Source: Gemmatimonadota bacterium (GTDB lineage: Bacteria; Gemmatimonadota; Gemmatimonadetes; Gemmatimonadales; GWC2-71-9). Taken from it: 49,512 nucleotides of DNA. The notes under the pieces are model-generated. The model did no database searches and was not told where the DNA came from. It was given only the letters and a program-made list of their open reading frames with translations. Position numbers and translations under genes: made by a program. The DNA is taken from positions 1-49,512 of the forward strand of contig JAOTVV010000024.1 in assembly GCA_029863245.1 (NCBI GenBank), in the 5' to 3' direction. Each line of letters starts with the position of its first letter. Within the stretch, counting starts at the first letter, position 1. Shown here piece by piece: positions 17,580 through 27,286 of this stretch.

Positions 17580-19144
17580 GGCACCACGACATCCTTCCGC
17601 AGGCGCACCAGTCCGGCATCGGTGCCTACCCAGAGGTACTCGCCGGTGGCCCCGATCCGCCGGATCGGGCCGGGCAGGTCGCCTGGCACGGTGAGGAACC
17701 GGTACGCCCGGCCGGCGAACCCGAACCACGCGAGCCCGCGGGTCCCGGCTACCCACACGCCGCCAGCCTCGGCGAACAGCGACGAGATCTCACCGATCTC
17801 GCCGAGTGGCCGCTCGACGGTCCAGCGTCCACCTGGATCCCTCCACGCGATGCGGTCGGGGAGCGCCGCCACCACGGTGTCCCCCACCACGGCGAGTGCG
17901 ACCACCGGACCGGCCAGTATCGGCTCATCGGCCACGTCGGCCGGCACGCGGATCGTCTCGTCTCCTTCGCGCAGCACGCCGACTCCCCGCTCGCCGCCAA
18001 CCCAGATCGCGTCTCCCAGCACTCTCACCGCGTACAGCGGCTCGCGGACCGAGACGTCCGCCACCATGGCGTCACCCTCCCGCTCGTCGACGAATACGAG
18101 TCCCCGCTCGGTCGCTGCCCAGATGCCCGTGCGGCCAGCGGCCAGGGCGTACACCCGCTGCGCTTCCCCGATCACCCCAACCGCCATCCGCCGGGTCTGG
18201 CCGCCCGGCACGATCCGCCACAGCCCGCGATCGGTCGCCGCCCACAACTCGTCGTTCTTGACCACGAGGTCGAAGACCACGTCGAACCGGAATCCCGTGG
18301 CGGGTGGGCCTTCCTCGTAGTCGTACTGCTGCAGGTCCTTTCCAACGTGCGCGAGCCACGCGCGCCGCGCTCGTGCGCCACTTCCCACCCACACACCGCC
18401 TGCCGTGGGCTCGACCGCTGCCACGCCGTCCGACGGCAGGCCGAACGGGAGCCGCACGATTTCCAGAGTCGTCGGATCGACGCGAAGCACTCCGTAACCA
18501 TCGGTGCCGACGAAGATCTCCCTGGTGTATTGCAGCTCCGCGGCAGCGGTGAAGCGGTACCGGCGCAGCCGCTCGTCGGTGAGGGCAAGTGTCGATCGCG
18601 CGATGAGACTCGGCATCCGCTCCAAGATCGCCTCCACCGATCCGGCTCGGAGCTGGCGGCCAGGAGGCGGAAGGGGTCCGGCATCCATCGGCATCAAACT
18701 GCCCAGCTGGAGCAGTTGCCAGCCAAACCGGCTTCGCACGTAGAGACCGCGCATCGGGTCTCCGCTGTCGAACATGAGGTCCCACACACCACCGCCCACC
18801 GACACGTCGTCGAACGACTGGAGGTGCGGATCGTAGCGGGTGACACCGAGCGCGGTCCCGATCCACAGCGAGCGATCGGTGGGATCGACGATCGCCGTTC
18901 TCGCCGACCCACTGGGGTAGCCGGACGGAAGCGGGACGGGCGGCTCCCAGCGACGAAAGCGGGTGTCGTAGACCCCGATGCCACCGCGGGTCACCGCGTA
19001 GACGAGGTCGGACCCTGCCGCGAGGGCATCGACGTACGAGAAATCGGCGAGAACCACCCGCTCTTCGGGACGCCACAGGTACGTCTGCGCAGAGAGGGGT
19101 GCTCCCCACGCCGCCAGCGCGAGCAGCGTGGCGCCGATCCGCAT
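17576..19144 (-). CDS. Secreted beta-propeller protein of unknown function
   Basis: 522 aa with a signal peptide (about 19 residues, cleaved at LSA-Q). The rest is built from repeated blades of about 40 residues with the pattern G-V-W-VGT-x-G-LxR, e.g. SLWIGTALGVTRYD, EIFVGTDGYGVLRVD, ELWAATDRGLWRI, YLWVGTDAGLVRLR. These resemble two-component-regulator propeller (Reg_prop) repeats but without a kinase or output domain. It probably works in the periplasm or outer membrane as a binding platform. ATG 19144 overlaps the preceding stop (TGATG), and its own stop overlaps thiL, so it is a full member of the operon although its function is unrelated to its neighbours. Confidence 0.8.
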   Translation of the reverse strand: MRIGATLLALAAWGAPLSAQTYLWRPEERVVLADFSYVDALAAGSDLVYAVTRGGIGVYDTRFRRWEPPVPLPSGYPSGSARTAIVDPTDRSLWIGTALGVTRYDPHLQSFDDVSVGGGVWDLMFDSGDPMRGLYVRSRFGWQLLQLGSLMPMDAGPLPPPGRQLRAGSVEAILERMPSLIARSTLALTDERLRRYRFTAAAELQYTREIFVGTDGYGVLRVDPTTLEIVRLPFGLPSDGVAAVEPTAGGVWVGSGARARRAWLAHVGKDLQQYDYEEGPPATGFRFDVVFDLVVKNDELWAATDRGLWRIVPGGQTRRMAVGVIGEAQRVYALAAGRTGIWAATERGLVFVDEREGDAMVADVSVREPLYAVRVLGDAIWVGGERGVGVLREGDETIRVPADVADEPILAGPVVALAVVGDTVVAALPDRIAWRDPGGRWTVERPLGEIGEISSLFAEAGGVWVAGTRGLAWFGFAGRAYRFLTVPGDLPGPIRRIGATGEYLWVGTDAGLVRLRKDVVVP

Positions 19145-20673
19145 CACACCAACGCCGGTGGGGAAAGCTCGAGCAGGATCGGCGGCATGATTGCGGCGGG
19201 CTCGGCCAATCGCCGCCACACTTCGGGCACGGCGGCCAGCACGTCCGCCGGGCGAGTGGCCCGCACCGAATGCAGCTCCGACGCCATTTCCGCCCCCCGA
19301 CCGAGCGTAAACGCGCCGAGCGCCGCAGCATCGTGAGGATCGAGCCCGCGCGCCAGGAACCCGGCAATGAACCCGGCAAGCAGGTCGCCGCTGCCGCCGG
19401 TGGCCAGCGCGGGGTTGCCGGTCGCGATCACGCGCAGCGGACGGTCGGCGGTGGCGATCACGGTGGGCACGCCCTTGAGCAGCACGGTCGCCGCCGCGGT
19501 CGTGGGCGCAGCGGCCGCGGCCCCGAACCGATCTGCACCGAGCATGGAGCCGAGCTCGGGAAACGCGGCGTGGAACTCACCGGGATGTGGCGTGAATACC
19601 CGCGGCGCGGTCCCCGCGCCGAAGGCGTCCTTCCCCGCCTGCAACGCGTCGGCGTCGATCACGACCGGCGAGCGCGCCTCCGCCAGCACCGCTCGAACGA
19701 ACGCCGCACGCTCCGGAGCCCGCCCGAGCCCGGGACCGAGCACGAGCGCATCCGCCCAGCCGATCGCCTCACGCAGGTCGGGCTCGAGATCGGCGCCGAA
19801 TGCCGTCGTCACGGTGAGCGCGTCGGGGAGCATGCCTTGCGCGGCCTGCACCGTGGTGGGAGCCGCGGCGATCTTGACCAGGCCGGTGCCCACGGCAAAC
19901 GCCGCCGACGCGGCGTGCAACGCCGCTCCCGCCATGCCCTGCGCGCCGCCAATCACCACCACCCGACCCCGGTCTCCCTTGTGCATGTCCGCCCGGAATG
20001 GCGGAAGCTGGGCACGGGCCTCGGCGTCGCCGAAAAGGGTGGGCCAGGCGGGATCGGCGGGTGGAAAGCCGATGTCCACGACGACGATCTTCCCGCACCA
20101 GTCGCGCTGGAGGAGGTGACCGCGGCGGATGCCGCCGAACGTCACGCTGAGGTCGGCCCGCACGGGGCCGTGCGCTTCGCCGGTGGAGAGATCAAGACCC
20201 GTGGGTCCGTCGATGGCAACGATGGGACCGCGATGCGCGGCCACGCGCGCCGCCAACGCAGCCAGGTCGCCTCGCGGTGCGCCGGTGGCACCTGTCCCAA
20301 GCAACGCGTCCACCACGATCCCAACGGGGGGCCACTCGGCATCGAGGGCGAGGCATTGGATCCCCTCCTGCAAGGCCAGCGTCCGGTTCGCCGCGCAGTC
20401 GGGTGTTCGGTCATGCGCGCACTCGGCAACCCAAACCGTTGCGCCGCTCGCACCGAGCGCGCGCGCGACGACCCATCCGTCGCCGCCGTTGTTGCCATGA
20501 CCGGCCGCGATCAGCATGCCGTCGCGCAGCGGCGTGGGGTAGTCGCGCGCCACGAGGCCCGCCACGGCCCTGCCGGCTGCCTCCATCAGCACCCGACTCG
20601 GGATGGAGGCGTCAACACGAGCGCGCTCATCCCACTGGGCTGCCTGCGATGCGTCAAGGACGGGAATCAACAT
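19144..20673 (-). CDS. nnr: Bifunctional NAD(P)H-hydrate epimerase / ADP-dependent dehydratase
   Basis: 509 aa, two fused repair enzymes that rescue NAD(P)H damaged by hydration. The N-terminal YjeF_N epimerase domain (1-210) has GHGNNGGDG (58-66) and AIDGPTGLDLSTGE. The C-terminal ribokinase-like dehydratase domain (about 215-500) has KGDRGRVVVIGG, GPGLG, the substrate loop VFTPHPGEF and the catalytic NPALATGGSGDLLAG, where the usual GTGD reads GSGD. First gene of the operon that ends with ftsB; all junctions down to plsC overlap. Confidence 0.94.
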   Translation of the reverse strand: MLIPVLDASQAAQWDERARVDASIPSRVLMEAAGRAVAGLVARDYPTPLRDGMLIAAGHGNNGGDGWVVARALGASGATVWVAECAHDRTPDCAANRTLALQEGIQCLALDAEWPPVGIVVDALLGTGATGAPRGDLAALAARVAAHRGPIVAIDGPTGLDLSTGEAHGPVRADLSVTFGGIRRGHLLQRDWCGKIVVVDIGFPPADPAWPTLFGDAEARAQLPPFRADMHKGDRGRVVVIGGAQGMAGAALHAASAAFAVGTGLVKIAAAPTTVQAAQGMLPDALTVTTAFGADLEPDLREAIGWADALVLGPGLGRAPERAAFVRAVLAEARSPVVIDADALQAGKDAFGAGTAPRVFTPHPGEFHAAFPELGSMLGADRFGAAAAAPTTAAATVLLKGVPTVIATADRPLRVIATGNPALATGGSGDLLAGFIAGFLARGLDPHDAAALGAFTLGRGAEMASELHSVRATRPADVLAAVPEVWRRLAEPAAIMPPILLELSPPALV

Positions 20674-20794
20674 GGCGCTGACGACTCAGCCCCCCTGCGA
20701 GCCTCTGCGCCGAACCGGCGCCGACGGGCGCCGGACCGGGCGAGCTCCGAGGAGGGCTCGTGGCGAGGGCGGGTTCCGGGAGCGCTGCGACGGT

Positions 20795-20989
20795 CTACTT
20801 GAGGCTCTGACCGATCGCGCGGCCGAACGAAATCTCCCCGTTGTCAATTCGCAGGTTGAACCCGCACTCCGGGTTCATGCAGGCCCATGCCTTGTACGTG
20901 ATGGGAGCCCCGTCGCGCCCGTAGTCCGAGAGCGGGATCAACACCCCCTTCTCGCACTTCATACAGGTCGGCCACTGTTTCTCCTCCAT
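20795..20989 (-). CDS. Small two-knuckle zinc-ribbon protein
   Basis: 64 aa with a strong ribosome-binding site (GGGAGGAG about 6 nt before ATG 20989). Two cysteine pairs, C9-x2-C12 and C37-x4-C42, could bind one zinc ion; the second knuckle sits in YKAWACMNPECGFNLRIDNG. I do not recognise a named family. It follows the Minf_1886 gene by 72 bp on the same strand and may be the last gene of the 28-kb operon, or lead the next one (121 bp gap). Confidence 0.75.
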   Translation of the reverse strand: MEEKQWPTCMKCEKGVLIPLSDYGRDGAPITYKAWACMNPECGFNLRIDNGEISFGRAIGQSLK

Positions 20990-21061
20990 ACTGCGCTCCT
21001 CCCTTTCCCCGAAACCGACCGCGTCTCCGGCCCAATGCCGACGACCACGGTTCGCTGGCGC

Positions 21062-21463
21062 TCAGGAACGTTCGCCCACTCCCGCGCGGACACCACCCCA
21101 GGGATAGTCCCCATCGAACGCCTGCGCGAAATCGAACACGCCGTCGAAATCCTCGATCCGGTCGTTCGGATGCCGGATGAGGAGTCCCACGTCGATCAGG
21201 ACGAACACGATCCGGCCGAAATCCGCAGTGGTCTCGACGCCCCAGTGAGACAGCACTGCCCGCGCCGTGAGACCGAACCTGCGAATGGCGAAATCGCGGC
21301 AGGACAATGCGAGCTCCGCACCGGCGATGTGTCGTCTGACCTTGTGACGCTGCTGACAGTACTCCAGCGCTGCCAACACGAACAGGTAGGCCCGCTCGTG
21401 AAAGCGGCCGTCGCGCTCGCGGATCCGCGCTATCAGCTCGTCGGCAATGACCAAATTGTCCAT
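21062..21463 (-). CDS. Minf_1886 family protein
   Basis: 133 aa. The sequence matches the pattern I associate with the uncharacterised Minf_1886 family: FHERAYLFVLAALEYCQ, RRHIAGAEL, LSHWGVETTADFGRIVFVLIDVGLL and a final FDFAQAFDGDY. No catalytic motif is evident; members are often near glyA or fatty-acid genes in Verrucomicrobia-like and Gemmatimonadota genomes, but no role is established. ATG 21463 is taken as the start, 47 bp after glyA ends; no good ribosome-binding site is seen. Confidence 0.75.
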   Translation of the reverse strand: MDNLVIADELIARIRERDGRFHERAYLFVLAALEYCQQRHKVRRHIAGAELALSCRDFAIRRFGLTARAVLSHWGVETTADFGRIVFVLIDVGLLIRHPNDRIEDFDGVFDFAQAFDGDYPWGGVRAGVGERS

Positions 21464-21510
21464 CGTAGGTAAGGTGGGAGCCTCCTCCCCGCAGAGCAAG
21501 GGGGTCGGGA

Positions 21511-22782
21511 TCAGCCCACGGCCACCGGAGCGCCGTACAGGGGAAACGCGAGCGACAGCTCTCGGACCTGCCGACCCACCCGCTCGATCGTGGTGTCCGT
21601 CGGTGCCTGCAAGAGCCGGTCGATCAGCTCGGCAATGTGCTGCATCTCCGCGGTCCCCATTCCCCGAGTGGTGAGCGCCGACGTGCCGAGCCGCATGCCG
21701 CTCGTCACAAACGGCGAGCGTTGGTCGCCCGGAACGGTGTTCTTGTTGACGTGAATGCCTGCCTGCCCGAGCGCTTCTTCGGCATCCTTCCCCGTGTACT
21801 CCCGGTCGCGGAGATCCACCAGGAGGAGATGCGTGTCGGTGCCGCCCGACACGAGCCGGTACCCGCGGTCGGCCAGCGCCTCGCCCAGTGCGCGGGCGTT
21901 GGCGACGACCTCCTTGGCGTACGTCCTGAAACCGGGCGTCAGCGCCTCGGCAAACGCCACGGCCTTGGCGGCGATCACGTGCTCGAGCGGGCCGCCCTGG
22001 GTGCCCGGGAACACCTGCTTGTCAATTGCCTTCGCGACCGCAGCCCGACTCAGGATGAAGCCGCCCCGGGGGCCGCGCAGCGTCTTGTGCGTGGTGCTGG
22101 TCACGATGTCGGCGTGCGGCACCGGCGACCCGCACACTCCCGCGGCCACAAGGCCGGCGAAGTGGGCCATGTCCACCATGAACGTGGCGCCGACCTCCTG
22201 GGCAACGGCGGCAAACCCGGCAAAATCGATTTCGCGCGGATAGGCGCTGCCACCCGCAATGACCAGCCGCGGCCGTTCGGCCAGCGCCTGCTCCCGTACC
22301 CGGTCCAGATCGATGCGGCCCGTGGTCTCGTCCACGCCGTACTGCACTGCGCGGAACAGCCTCCCGCTCGCGTTGACCTTGGCGCCGTGCGTCAAATGCC
22401 CGCCGTGCGTCAAGAGCATCCCCATCAGGGTGTCGCCCGGCTCGAGCACTGCCAGAAACGCGGCCATGTTGGCCTGGGCGCCACTGTGCGGCTGCACGTT
22501 GGCGTGATCGGCGCCGAACAGCTCCAGTGCGCGGTCGATGGCCAACTGCTCGATCTCGTCGACCACCTCGCAGCCGCCGTAGTAGCGCTTTCCCGGATAG
22601 CCTTCGGCGTACTTGTTGGTCAGGACGGAGCCCAGGGCCTCGAGCACCGCGCGAGACACGAAATTCTCGCTTGCGATAAGCTCCAGTCCCTGCTCCTGGC
22701 GCGCGACCTCGCGTCGGATCAGCGCGTGGATAGTGGGATCGGCCGCCTCCAGCGGCCGCATGCGCTTCGTCACATCCCCCAT
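21511..22782 (-). CDS. glyA: Serine hydroxymethyltransferase
   Basis: 423 aa PLP enzyme that interconverts serine and glycine with tetrahydrofolate. Recognised from [44 protein letters not shown], the PLP lysine in [13 protein letters not shown], and [18 protein letters not shown] 22782 is the family-like start ([11 protein letters not shown]); AGGA lies about 12 nt upstream. It begins 19 bp after the leucine dehydrogenase gene and is likely co-transcribed. Confidence 0.97.
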   Translation of the reverse strand: MGDVTKRMRPLEAADPTIHALIRREVARQEQGLELIASENFVSRAVLEALGSVLTNKYAEGYPGKRYYGGCEVVDEIEQLAIDRALELFGADHANVQPHSGAQANMAAFLAVLEPGDTLMGMLLTHGGHLTHGAKVNASGRLFRAVQYGVDETTGRIDLDRVREQALAERPRLVIAGGSAYPREIDFAGFAAVAQEVGATFMVDMAHFAGLVAAGVCGSPVPHADIVTSTTHKTLRGPRGGFILSRAAVAKAIDKQVFPGTQGGPLEHVIAAKAVAFAEALTPGFRTYAKEVVANARALGEALADRGYRLVSGGTDTHLLLVDLRDREYTGKDAEEALGQAGIHVNKNTVPGDQRSPFVTSGMRLGTSALTTRGMGTAEMQHIAELIDRLLQAPTDTTIERVGRQVRELSLAFPLYGAPVAVG

Positions 22783-22801
22783 GGTGATTCCGTCCTGTAC
22801 C

Positions 22802-23857
22802 CTAGTGACGCACCTTCGCGACCGCCTCGGAGAGGCGCTGCTCGGCCAGCAAATCGGCCGCGTGGTAACTCGGAATGCCCTTCTCACTCGCGAGCTGCAG
22901 CACCCGAAGAATCGTGTCGTAGATCTCCGATGCCTTCCGGTGCGCGCGCTCGAGGCTCCAGCCCTCCACTTCAGCGTTCACGTTGATGAGCCCGCCGGCA
23001 TTGATGGCGTAATCGGGCGCGTAGATGACCCCGCGCTCGTGCAACACGTCACCGTGCCGCTCCTGATGGAGCTGGTTGTTCGCGGCGCCGGCGATGATGT
23101 CAACCTCGAGCACCGGGATCGTGTCATCGTTGATCACTGCTCCCAGCGCGCACGGCGCGAAGATATCGGCTTTCGCCCCGTAGATGTCGCGCGGCGCGAC
23201 CGCGATCGCACCGAACTCCTCGACGACCCTCTGCACCCTTCCATCGTCGATGTCCGACACGATGAGCTTGGCGCCTTCCTCGTGCAGGTGTTTGCAGAGG
23301 TAGTAACCCACATGGCCGCATCCCTGCACCGTCACCGTCTTGCCGGCAAGCGAGTCCTTGCCGTAGGCGACCTTGGCACACGCCTTCATCCCGCGATAGA
23401 CCCCGAGCGCCGTCACCGGCGAGGGATCGCCGGAGCGGCCGGCCAAACCCACCACGTGGTCCGTCTCGTGCCGGATGAACTCCATGTCGTGCGTACTGGT
23501 GCCCACGTCCTCTGCCGTGATGTAGCGGCCACCGAGCGACTGTACGTGCCTCCCGTGCGCCCGGAAAATCGGCTCGCGATTGCGCGCCTTGGGATCACCC
23601 ACGATCACGCTCTTGCCGCCGCCCAGATTGAGGCCGCCGAGCGCCGCCTTGTACGTCATCCCGCGCGATAGGCGCAGCACATCGATCAGGGCCTCGAGAT
23701 CGTTCTCGTAGTGCCACATGCGTGTGCCGCCCAGCGCAGGACCCAAGGCGGTGTTGTGGATCGCAATGATCCCGCGGTACCCGGCATCGCGATCGTTCCA
23801 GATACTCACCTGCTCGTGGCGGTGTTCGCCGATCAGCTCAAAGAGTCCGTCGTTCAA
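22802..23857 (-). CDS. Leucine dehydrogenase (Glu/Leu/Phe/Val dehydrogenase family)
   Basis: 351 aa NAD-dependent enzyme that deaminates branched-chain amino acids to 2-oxo acids. The catalytic lysine and glycine-rich loop are in [20 protein letters not shown], with TAEDVGT and the NAD fold [13 protein letters not shown], as in Bacillus LeuDH. I chose TTG 23857: the family N-terminus ([13 protein letters not shown]) begins right after it, and it leaves a normal 19-bp gap to the upstream gene. The frame is open to GTG-like codons at 23935, which would overlap the previous gene by 59 bp. Its product 2-oxo acids feed the acyl-CoA genes of the same operon. Confidence 0.9.
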   Translation of the reverse strand: MNDGLFELIGEHRHEQVSIWNDRDAGYRGIIAIHNTALGPALGGTRMWHYENDLEALIDVLRLSRGMTYKAALGGLNLGGGKSVIVGDPKARNREPIFRAHGRHVQSLGGRYITAEDVGTSTHDMEFIRHETDHVVGLAGRSGDPSPVTALGVYRGMKACAKVAYGKDSLAGKTVTVQGCGHVGYYLCKHLHEEGAKLIVSDIDDGRVQRVVEEFGAIAVAPRDIYGAKADIFAPCALGAVINDDTIPVLEVDIIAGAANNQLHQERHGDVLHERGVIYAPDYAINAGGLINVNAEVEGWSLERAHRKASEIYDTILRVLQLASEKGIPSYHAADLLAEQRLSEAVAKVRH

Positions 23858-23876
23858 AGACTTGGTTATCTCCGCT

Positions 23877-25046
23877 CTACTTGGGGTAGAGCCCCCGTGC
23901 AATGACGATTCGCTGGACCTCGCTCGTTCCCTCATAGATTTCAGTCACCTTTGCGTCGCGAAACAGCCGTTCGACAGGATAGTCGCGCATGTAGCCATAG
24001 CCCCCGTAGACCTGCACCGCCTGATTCGTCACCCACATGGCGCTTTCGGTGGCGAAGAGCTTGGCCATGCTCGCGCGCTCGGTCACCCGCATGCCGTTCT
24101 CGACGGCGCGTGCAGTCTCGGACAGTAACGCCCTTGACGCCGAGATACGGCTCACCATGTCCGCCAACTTGAAGCGGATCGCCTGGAAGTCCTTGATCGG
24201 CTTTCCGAACTGCTGGCGCTCCGCTCCATACCGGACCGCGTGCTCCAGGGATGCGCGGGCGATGCCGATGGCCTGCGCGGCCACCCCCATCCGCCCCAAG
24301 TCGAGTGCCTGGAGCGCGTATCGAAACCCCTCCCCCTCCTTCCCCAGCACGTGCTCACCGCTCAACCGCACATCGTGCAGCGCCACGGTCGTCGTGCCCG
24401 ACGACCGCAGACCCATCTTGTCTTCGGGCTTCCCGGACACCACGCCCGGGGTGTCCGACGGCACCAGAAACATCGTCATCCCGCGATGGCCCAAGCGGGA
24501 CTCCGGCGAGTCGGTGCGCAGCAGCATGACCAGGAGGTTCGCCCGGTCACCGTTCGTCACCCAGGCCTTCTCGCCGCTCAGCACCCACTGATCGCCGTCG
24601 CGCACTGCCAGCGCCCGCACCGCCGCAGCATCGGAGCCCGCCCCCGCCTCGGAGAGGGAGAACGCGGCGAGCACCTCCCCCTTCGCCATCGCCGGCAGCC
24701 ATCGCTGCTTCTGTGCGTCGCTCCCGTGCGCCGTCAGCATCGAGACCGGCAGCGAATTGTGCACCGAGAGGGTGATCGACGTGGCCGCGTCGGCCGTGGC
24801 GAGCTCCTCCAGCACGAGCAGGTACGTCAGCGTATCGAGCCCAAGCCCGCCGAACGCCTCGGGTACCCGCATCCCGAAGAACCCCAGCTCCGCCAGCTGC
24901 CGCATCACCGCCTCGGGATACCGCTTCTCCCGGTCCCAGTCGGCGGCGTAGGGCGCTATCTCCTTCTGCGCAAACTCCCGCGCCAGCCGCACGATTTCCT
25001 GTTGCGACTCGTCCAGGTCGGAGATGAACGGCTCAATGATACTCAT
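23877..25046 (-). CDS. Acyl-CoA dehydrogenase (butyryl-CoA dehydrogenase-like)
   Basis: 389 aa FAD enzyme. Signatures [15 protein letters not shown] (about 128-142), the [10 protein letters not shown] strand, [23 protein letters not shown] and the catalytic Glu in [17 protein letters not shown] mark a short-chain acyl-CoA dehydrogenase. It overlaps the hydroxybutyryl-CoA dehydrogenase stop by 14 bp and lies in an operon with thiolase and LeuDH, so butyryl-CoA or branched short-chain acyl-CoA from amino-acid breakdown is the likely substrate. Confidence 0.94.
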   Translation of the reverse strand: MSIIEPFISDLDESQQEIVRLAREFAQKEIAPYAADWDREKRYPEAVMRQLAELGFFGMRVPEAFGGLGLDTLTYLLVLEELATADAATSITLSVHNSLPVSMLTAHGSDAQKQRWLPAMAKGEVLAAFSLSEAGAGSDAAAVRALAVRDGDQWVLSGEKAWVTNGDRANLLVMLLRTDSPESRLGHRGMTMFLVPSDTPGVVSGKPEDKMGLRSSGTTTVALHDVRLSGEHVLGKEGEGFRYALQALDLGRMGVAAQAIGIARASLEHAVRYGAERQQFGKPIKDFQAIRFKLADMVSRISASRALLSETARAVENGMRVTERASMAKLFATESAMWVTNQAVQVYGGYGYMRDYPVERLFRDAKVTEIYEGTSEVQRIVIARGLYPK

Positions 25047-25878
25047 AGAACCCGTGGCCGGTCTTGCGGCCCAGCCGGCCCGCGGCCACCATCTTCCGCA
25101 GCAGCGGGCACGGCCGGTACTTCGGGTCGCCCAGACCGGCGTGCAAGACCTCCAGGATCGAGAGACAGACGTCCAGACCGATCAGGTCCGCCAGCGCCAG
25201 CGGTCCCATCGGGTGGTTCATCCCGAGCTTCATCACCGTGTCGACCGCCTCCGGCGCCGCCACATCCTCCATGACGCAGTAGACCGCCTCGTTGATCATC
25301 GGGAGGAGAATCCGGTTCGCCACGAATCCCGGGTAGTCGTTCACCTCGACCGGCGTCTTGCCCAAGGCCGTCGCCAGATCCACGACCACCTTCATGGTCT
25401 CGTCGGATGTGCCCAGCCCCCGGATGACTTCCACCAACTGCATCATCGGCACCGGATTCATGAAGTGCATCCCAATCACCTTGTCGGGACGCGATGTCCG
25501 GGCCGCGATCTCCGTGATGGAGATCGACGACGTGTTCGAGGCCAAAATCGCGGTCTGGGGCGTCACGCGATCCAGCTCCTCGAAAATCGCAAACTTGATC
25601 TTGGCCTGCTCGCTCGCCGCCTCGATCACCAGCTCGGCACCGGCGGCGGCATCGAGCGCAGACGCCGCCGCGATGCGGCTCAGCGCGGCATCGCGGTCCG
25701 CCTCGGTCAGACTGCCTTTCTTGATCTGCCGATCCATGTTCTTGCGGATGGTCGCGAGCGCCTTCTCCACCTGCGCCTCCACCACATCCACCAGGGTCAC
25801 GTCCCATCCGCCCTGGGCAAAGACGTGCGCGATCCCGTTGCCCATCGTCCCTGCCCCAATCACCGCAACGCGTGTCAT
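25033..25878 (-). CDS. hbd: 3-hydroxybutyryl-CoA dehydrogenase
   Basis: 281 aa, standard length. NAD-binding [15 protein letters not shown] at residues 8-22, then the C-terminal catalytic domain with [17 protein letters not shown] (catalytic His), [10 protein letters not shown] and [13 protein letters not shown]. It oxidises 3-hydroxyacyl-CoA to 3-oxoacyl-CoA, or runs in reverse. ATG 25878 overlaps the CPBP gene stop as ATGA. Confidence 0.96.
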   Translation of the reverse strand: MTRVAVIGAGTMGNGIAHVFAQGGWDVTLVDVVEAQVEKALATIRKNMDRQIKKGSLTEADRDAALSRIAAASALDAAAGAELVIEAASEQAKIKFAIFEELDRVTPQTAILASNTSSISITEIAARTSRPDKVIGMHFMNPVPMMQLVEVIRGLGTSDETMKVVVDLATALGKTPVEVNDYPGFVANRILLPMINEAVYCVMEDVAAPEAVDTVMKLGMNHPMGPLALADLIGLDVCLSILEVLHAGLGDPKYRPCPLLRKMVAAGRLGRKTGHGFYEYH

Positions 25879-26717
25879 GTCGGCTCTGCCTCCCCGACTC
25901 GGGCCGCTCGACGGCCGAACCAGATCAGTGCACCCCCCATGGCGAGGGAGGCCGCAATCCCGCCTTCGGGTCCGAACGATCCCCCCGTCACCCACGACAC
26001 TCGGCCAGTAAAGAACTCCAGCCCTGGCAACTCGAGCGCGATCCCACTCACCGGAGCATCAGCGCCCAGCGCCAACCCACCGTTCCACCCAAAGTGAACG
26101 CCCCACGCGGCCGGAAGTGCCCCGGGCGTGAAGAACGCCGCACTCAGCACCAGCGACGCGAGCCCGATGTTGGCGAGCCCGACCGCCGATACGTCAGGAT
26201 TGGGGAGATGCGCGGCCGCGAACGCGACTGCCAACAGCACACTCGCCCCCACCCTCCCACACGGCTCCGCGAGCCGCGCCAACGGATAGCCCCGGAACAC
26301 CAGCTCTTCGGCCAGGGCGGCCACCGCGAGCCCAACCCCGACGCGACCGGCCGCGGCGACATAGGCACCGACCGGCTCGCCGGTCGTCTCGATCCGCGCC
26401 TGGCCCGCTCCGACCGCCAGCGCCAGCGCCAGTGCGGCCATCACGAGCCCGATCCCCGTCGCGTGCAGCCACGCCGTGCCGTTCCGGGATCCCTGCAGCC
26501 ACCCAATCCGGCGCCAAGTGCTCCACCCTTGGCCCACTTGGATCGCGTTGACGAGCAGTGCCGCGGCCACGAGCGGCAAGACCCCCACCGCAACCCCCAT
26601 CGATCCTTCCAGCCACGCGCGGGGCACCGCGGCCCCGAGCGCGATGGCGATGACCGCGACCGATCCGTAGAACGCCAGGACCGCGGCCAGCGCCGAAACG
26701 AAAGCGCGCGCCCTCAA
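25875..26717 (-). CDS. CPBP-family intramembrane metalloprotease (CAAX-like)
   Basis: 280 aa with about eight hydrophobic segments. The ABI/CPBP motifs are present: [13 protein letters not shown] (EExxxR), FAAAHLPNP and HFGWN. Members cleave within the membrane; bacterial substrates are mostly unknown. The start is a TTG at 26717 whose last two bases form the bioY stop (TTGA), an unusual but coherent junction, since no ATG or GTG is close. Its place inside an acyl-CoA operon is not explained by its function. Confidence 0.87.
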   Translation of the reverse strand: MRARAFVSALAAVLAFYGSVAVIAIALGAAVPRAWLEGSMGVAVGVLPLVAAALLVNAIQVGQGWSTWRRIGWLQGSRNGTAWLHATGIGLVMAALALALAVGAGQARIETTGEPVGAYVAAAGRVGVGLAVAALAEELVFRGYPLARLAEPCGRVGASVLLAVAFAAAHLPNPDVSAVGLANIGLASLVLSAAFFTPGALPAAWGVHFGWNGGLALGADAPVSGIALELPGLEFFTGRVSWVTGGSFGPEGGIAASLAMGGALIWFGRRAARVGEAEPT

Positions 26718-27286
26718 AGGAGCGCGCGCATCGACTCAGCAAACCGCCGAACAATCAGGCCGGCGATGACGAGCTTGGCAACATCCAGCAGCAGGAACGG
26801 GACCGACCCCAGGGCCACCGCCGCCGACACGTCACCGGTCAGGATGGCGAGCTGCGCCACGCCACCGGCATGAATCGCAACGAGTCCAGCCACGAGCCCA
26901 AGGGCCAGGCGCCCCCACGAGCGCCCGTTCCCGGCGAGGACCGGGACCAGCGCGGCTGCCAGCGGGTAGGCCAGCAGATACCCGCCCGTTGGCCCGATGA
27001 GCCGGGCGAAGCCCGGCACGCCCATCGGCGCGAACATCGGCAGGCCGGCCCCACCCAGCAGCAGGTACACCACCATGCTGGTTGCGCCGAGTCGCGCCCC
27101 GAGGAGCGCGCCCACGATCAGGACGGCGGGCACCTGCAGGGTCACGGGCACCGGCGTGCCCGGCAGCGGCACGGCCACCTGCGCGCTCACGGCCACGAAG
27201 ATCGCGCCTGCGAGCACGGCCAGTGCCCGCCGGACGACGGTGCTCGGCGTCATGACGAGCCGTACGGTCGATTGAATGTCGTTCAT
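26714..27286 (-). CDS. bioY: BioY biotin transporter substrate-binding subunit
   Basis: 190 aa, six hydrophobic segments, S component of ECF or stand-alone biotin transporters. Recognised from VPLPGTPVPVTLQ (the family hallmark near residue 45), ARLGATSMVVYLLLGGAGLPMFA, and GPTGGYLLAYPLAA. No ecfA/T genes are near. ATG 27286 overlaps the thiolase stop (TGATG). Placement with acyl-CoA genes may supply biotin for acyl-CoA carboxylases; this is an inference. Confidence 0.95.
   Translation of the reverse strand: MNDIQSTVRLVMTPSTVVRRALAVLAGAIFVAVSAQVAVPLPGTPVPVTLQVPAVLIVGALLGARLGATSMVVYLLLGGAGLPMFAPMGVPGFARLIGPTGGYLLAYPLAAALVPVLAGNGRSWGRLALGLVAGLVAIHAGGVAQLAILTGDVSAAVALGSVPFLLLDVAKLVIAGLIVRRFAESMRALL

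Noticed and set aside
16823..19336. 837-codon plus-strand open frame
   Set aside because: It runs antisense to thiL, the propeller gene and nnr; its translation is Arg/Pro-rich with no domain, a typical high-GC shadow.
22802..23935. Longer LeuDH starting at 23935
   Set aside because: It would overlap the preceding acyl-CoA dehydrogenase by 59 bp; the family N-terminus fits TTG 23857.
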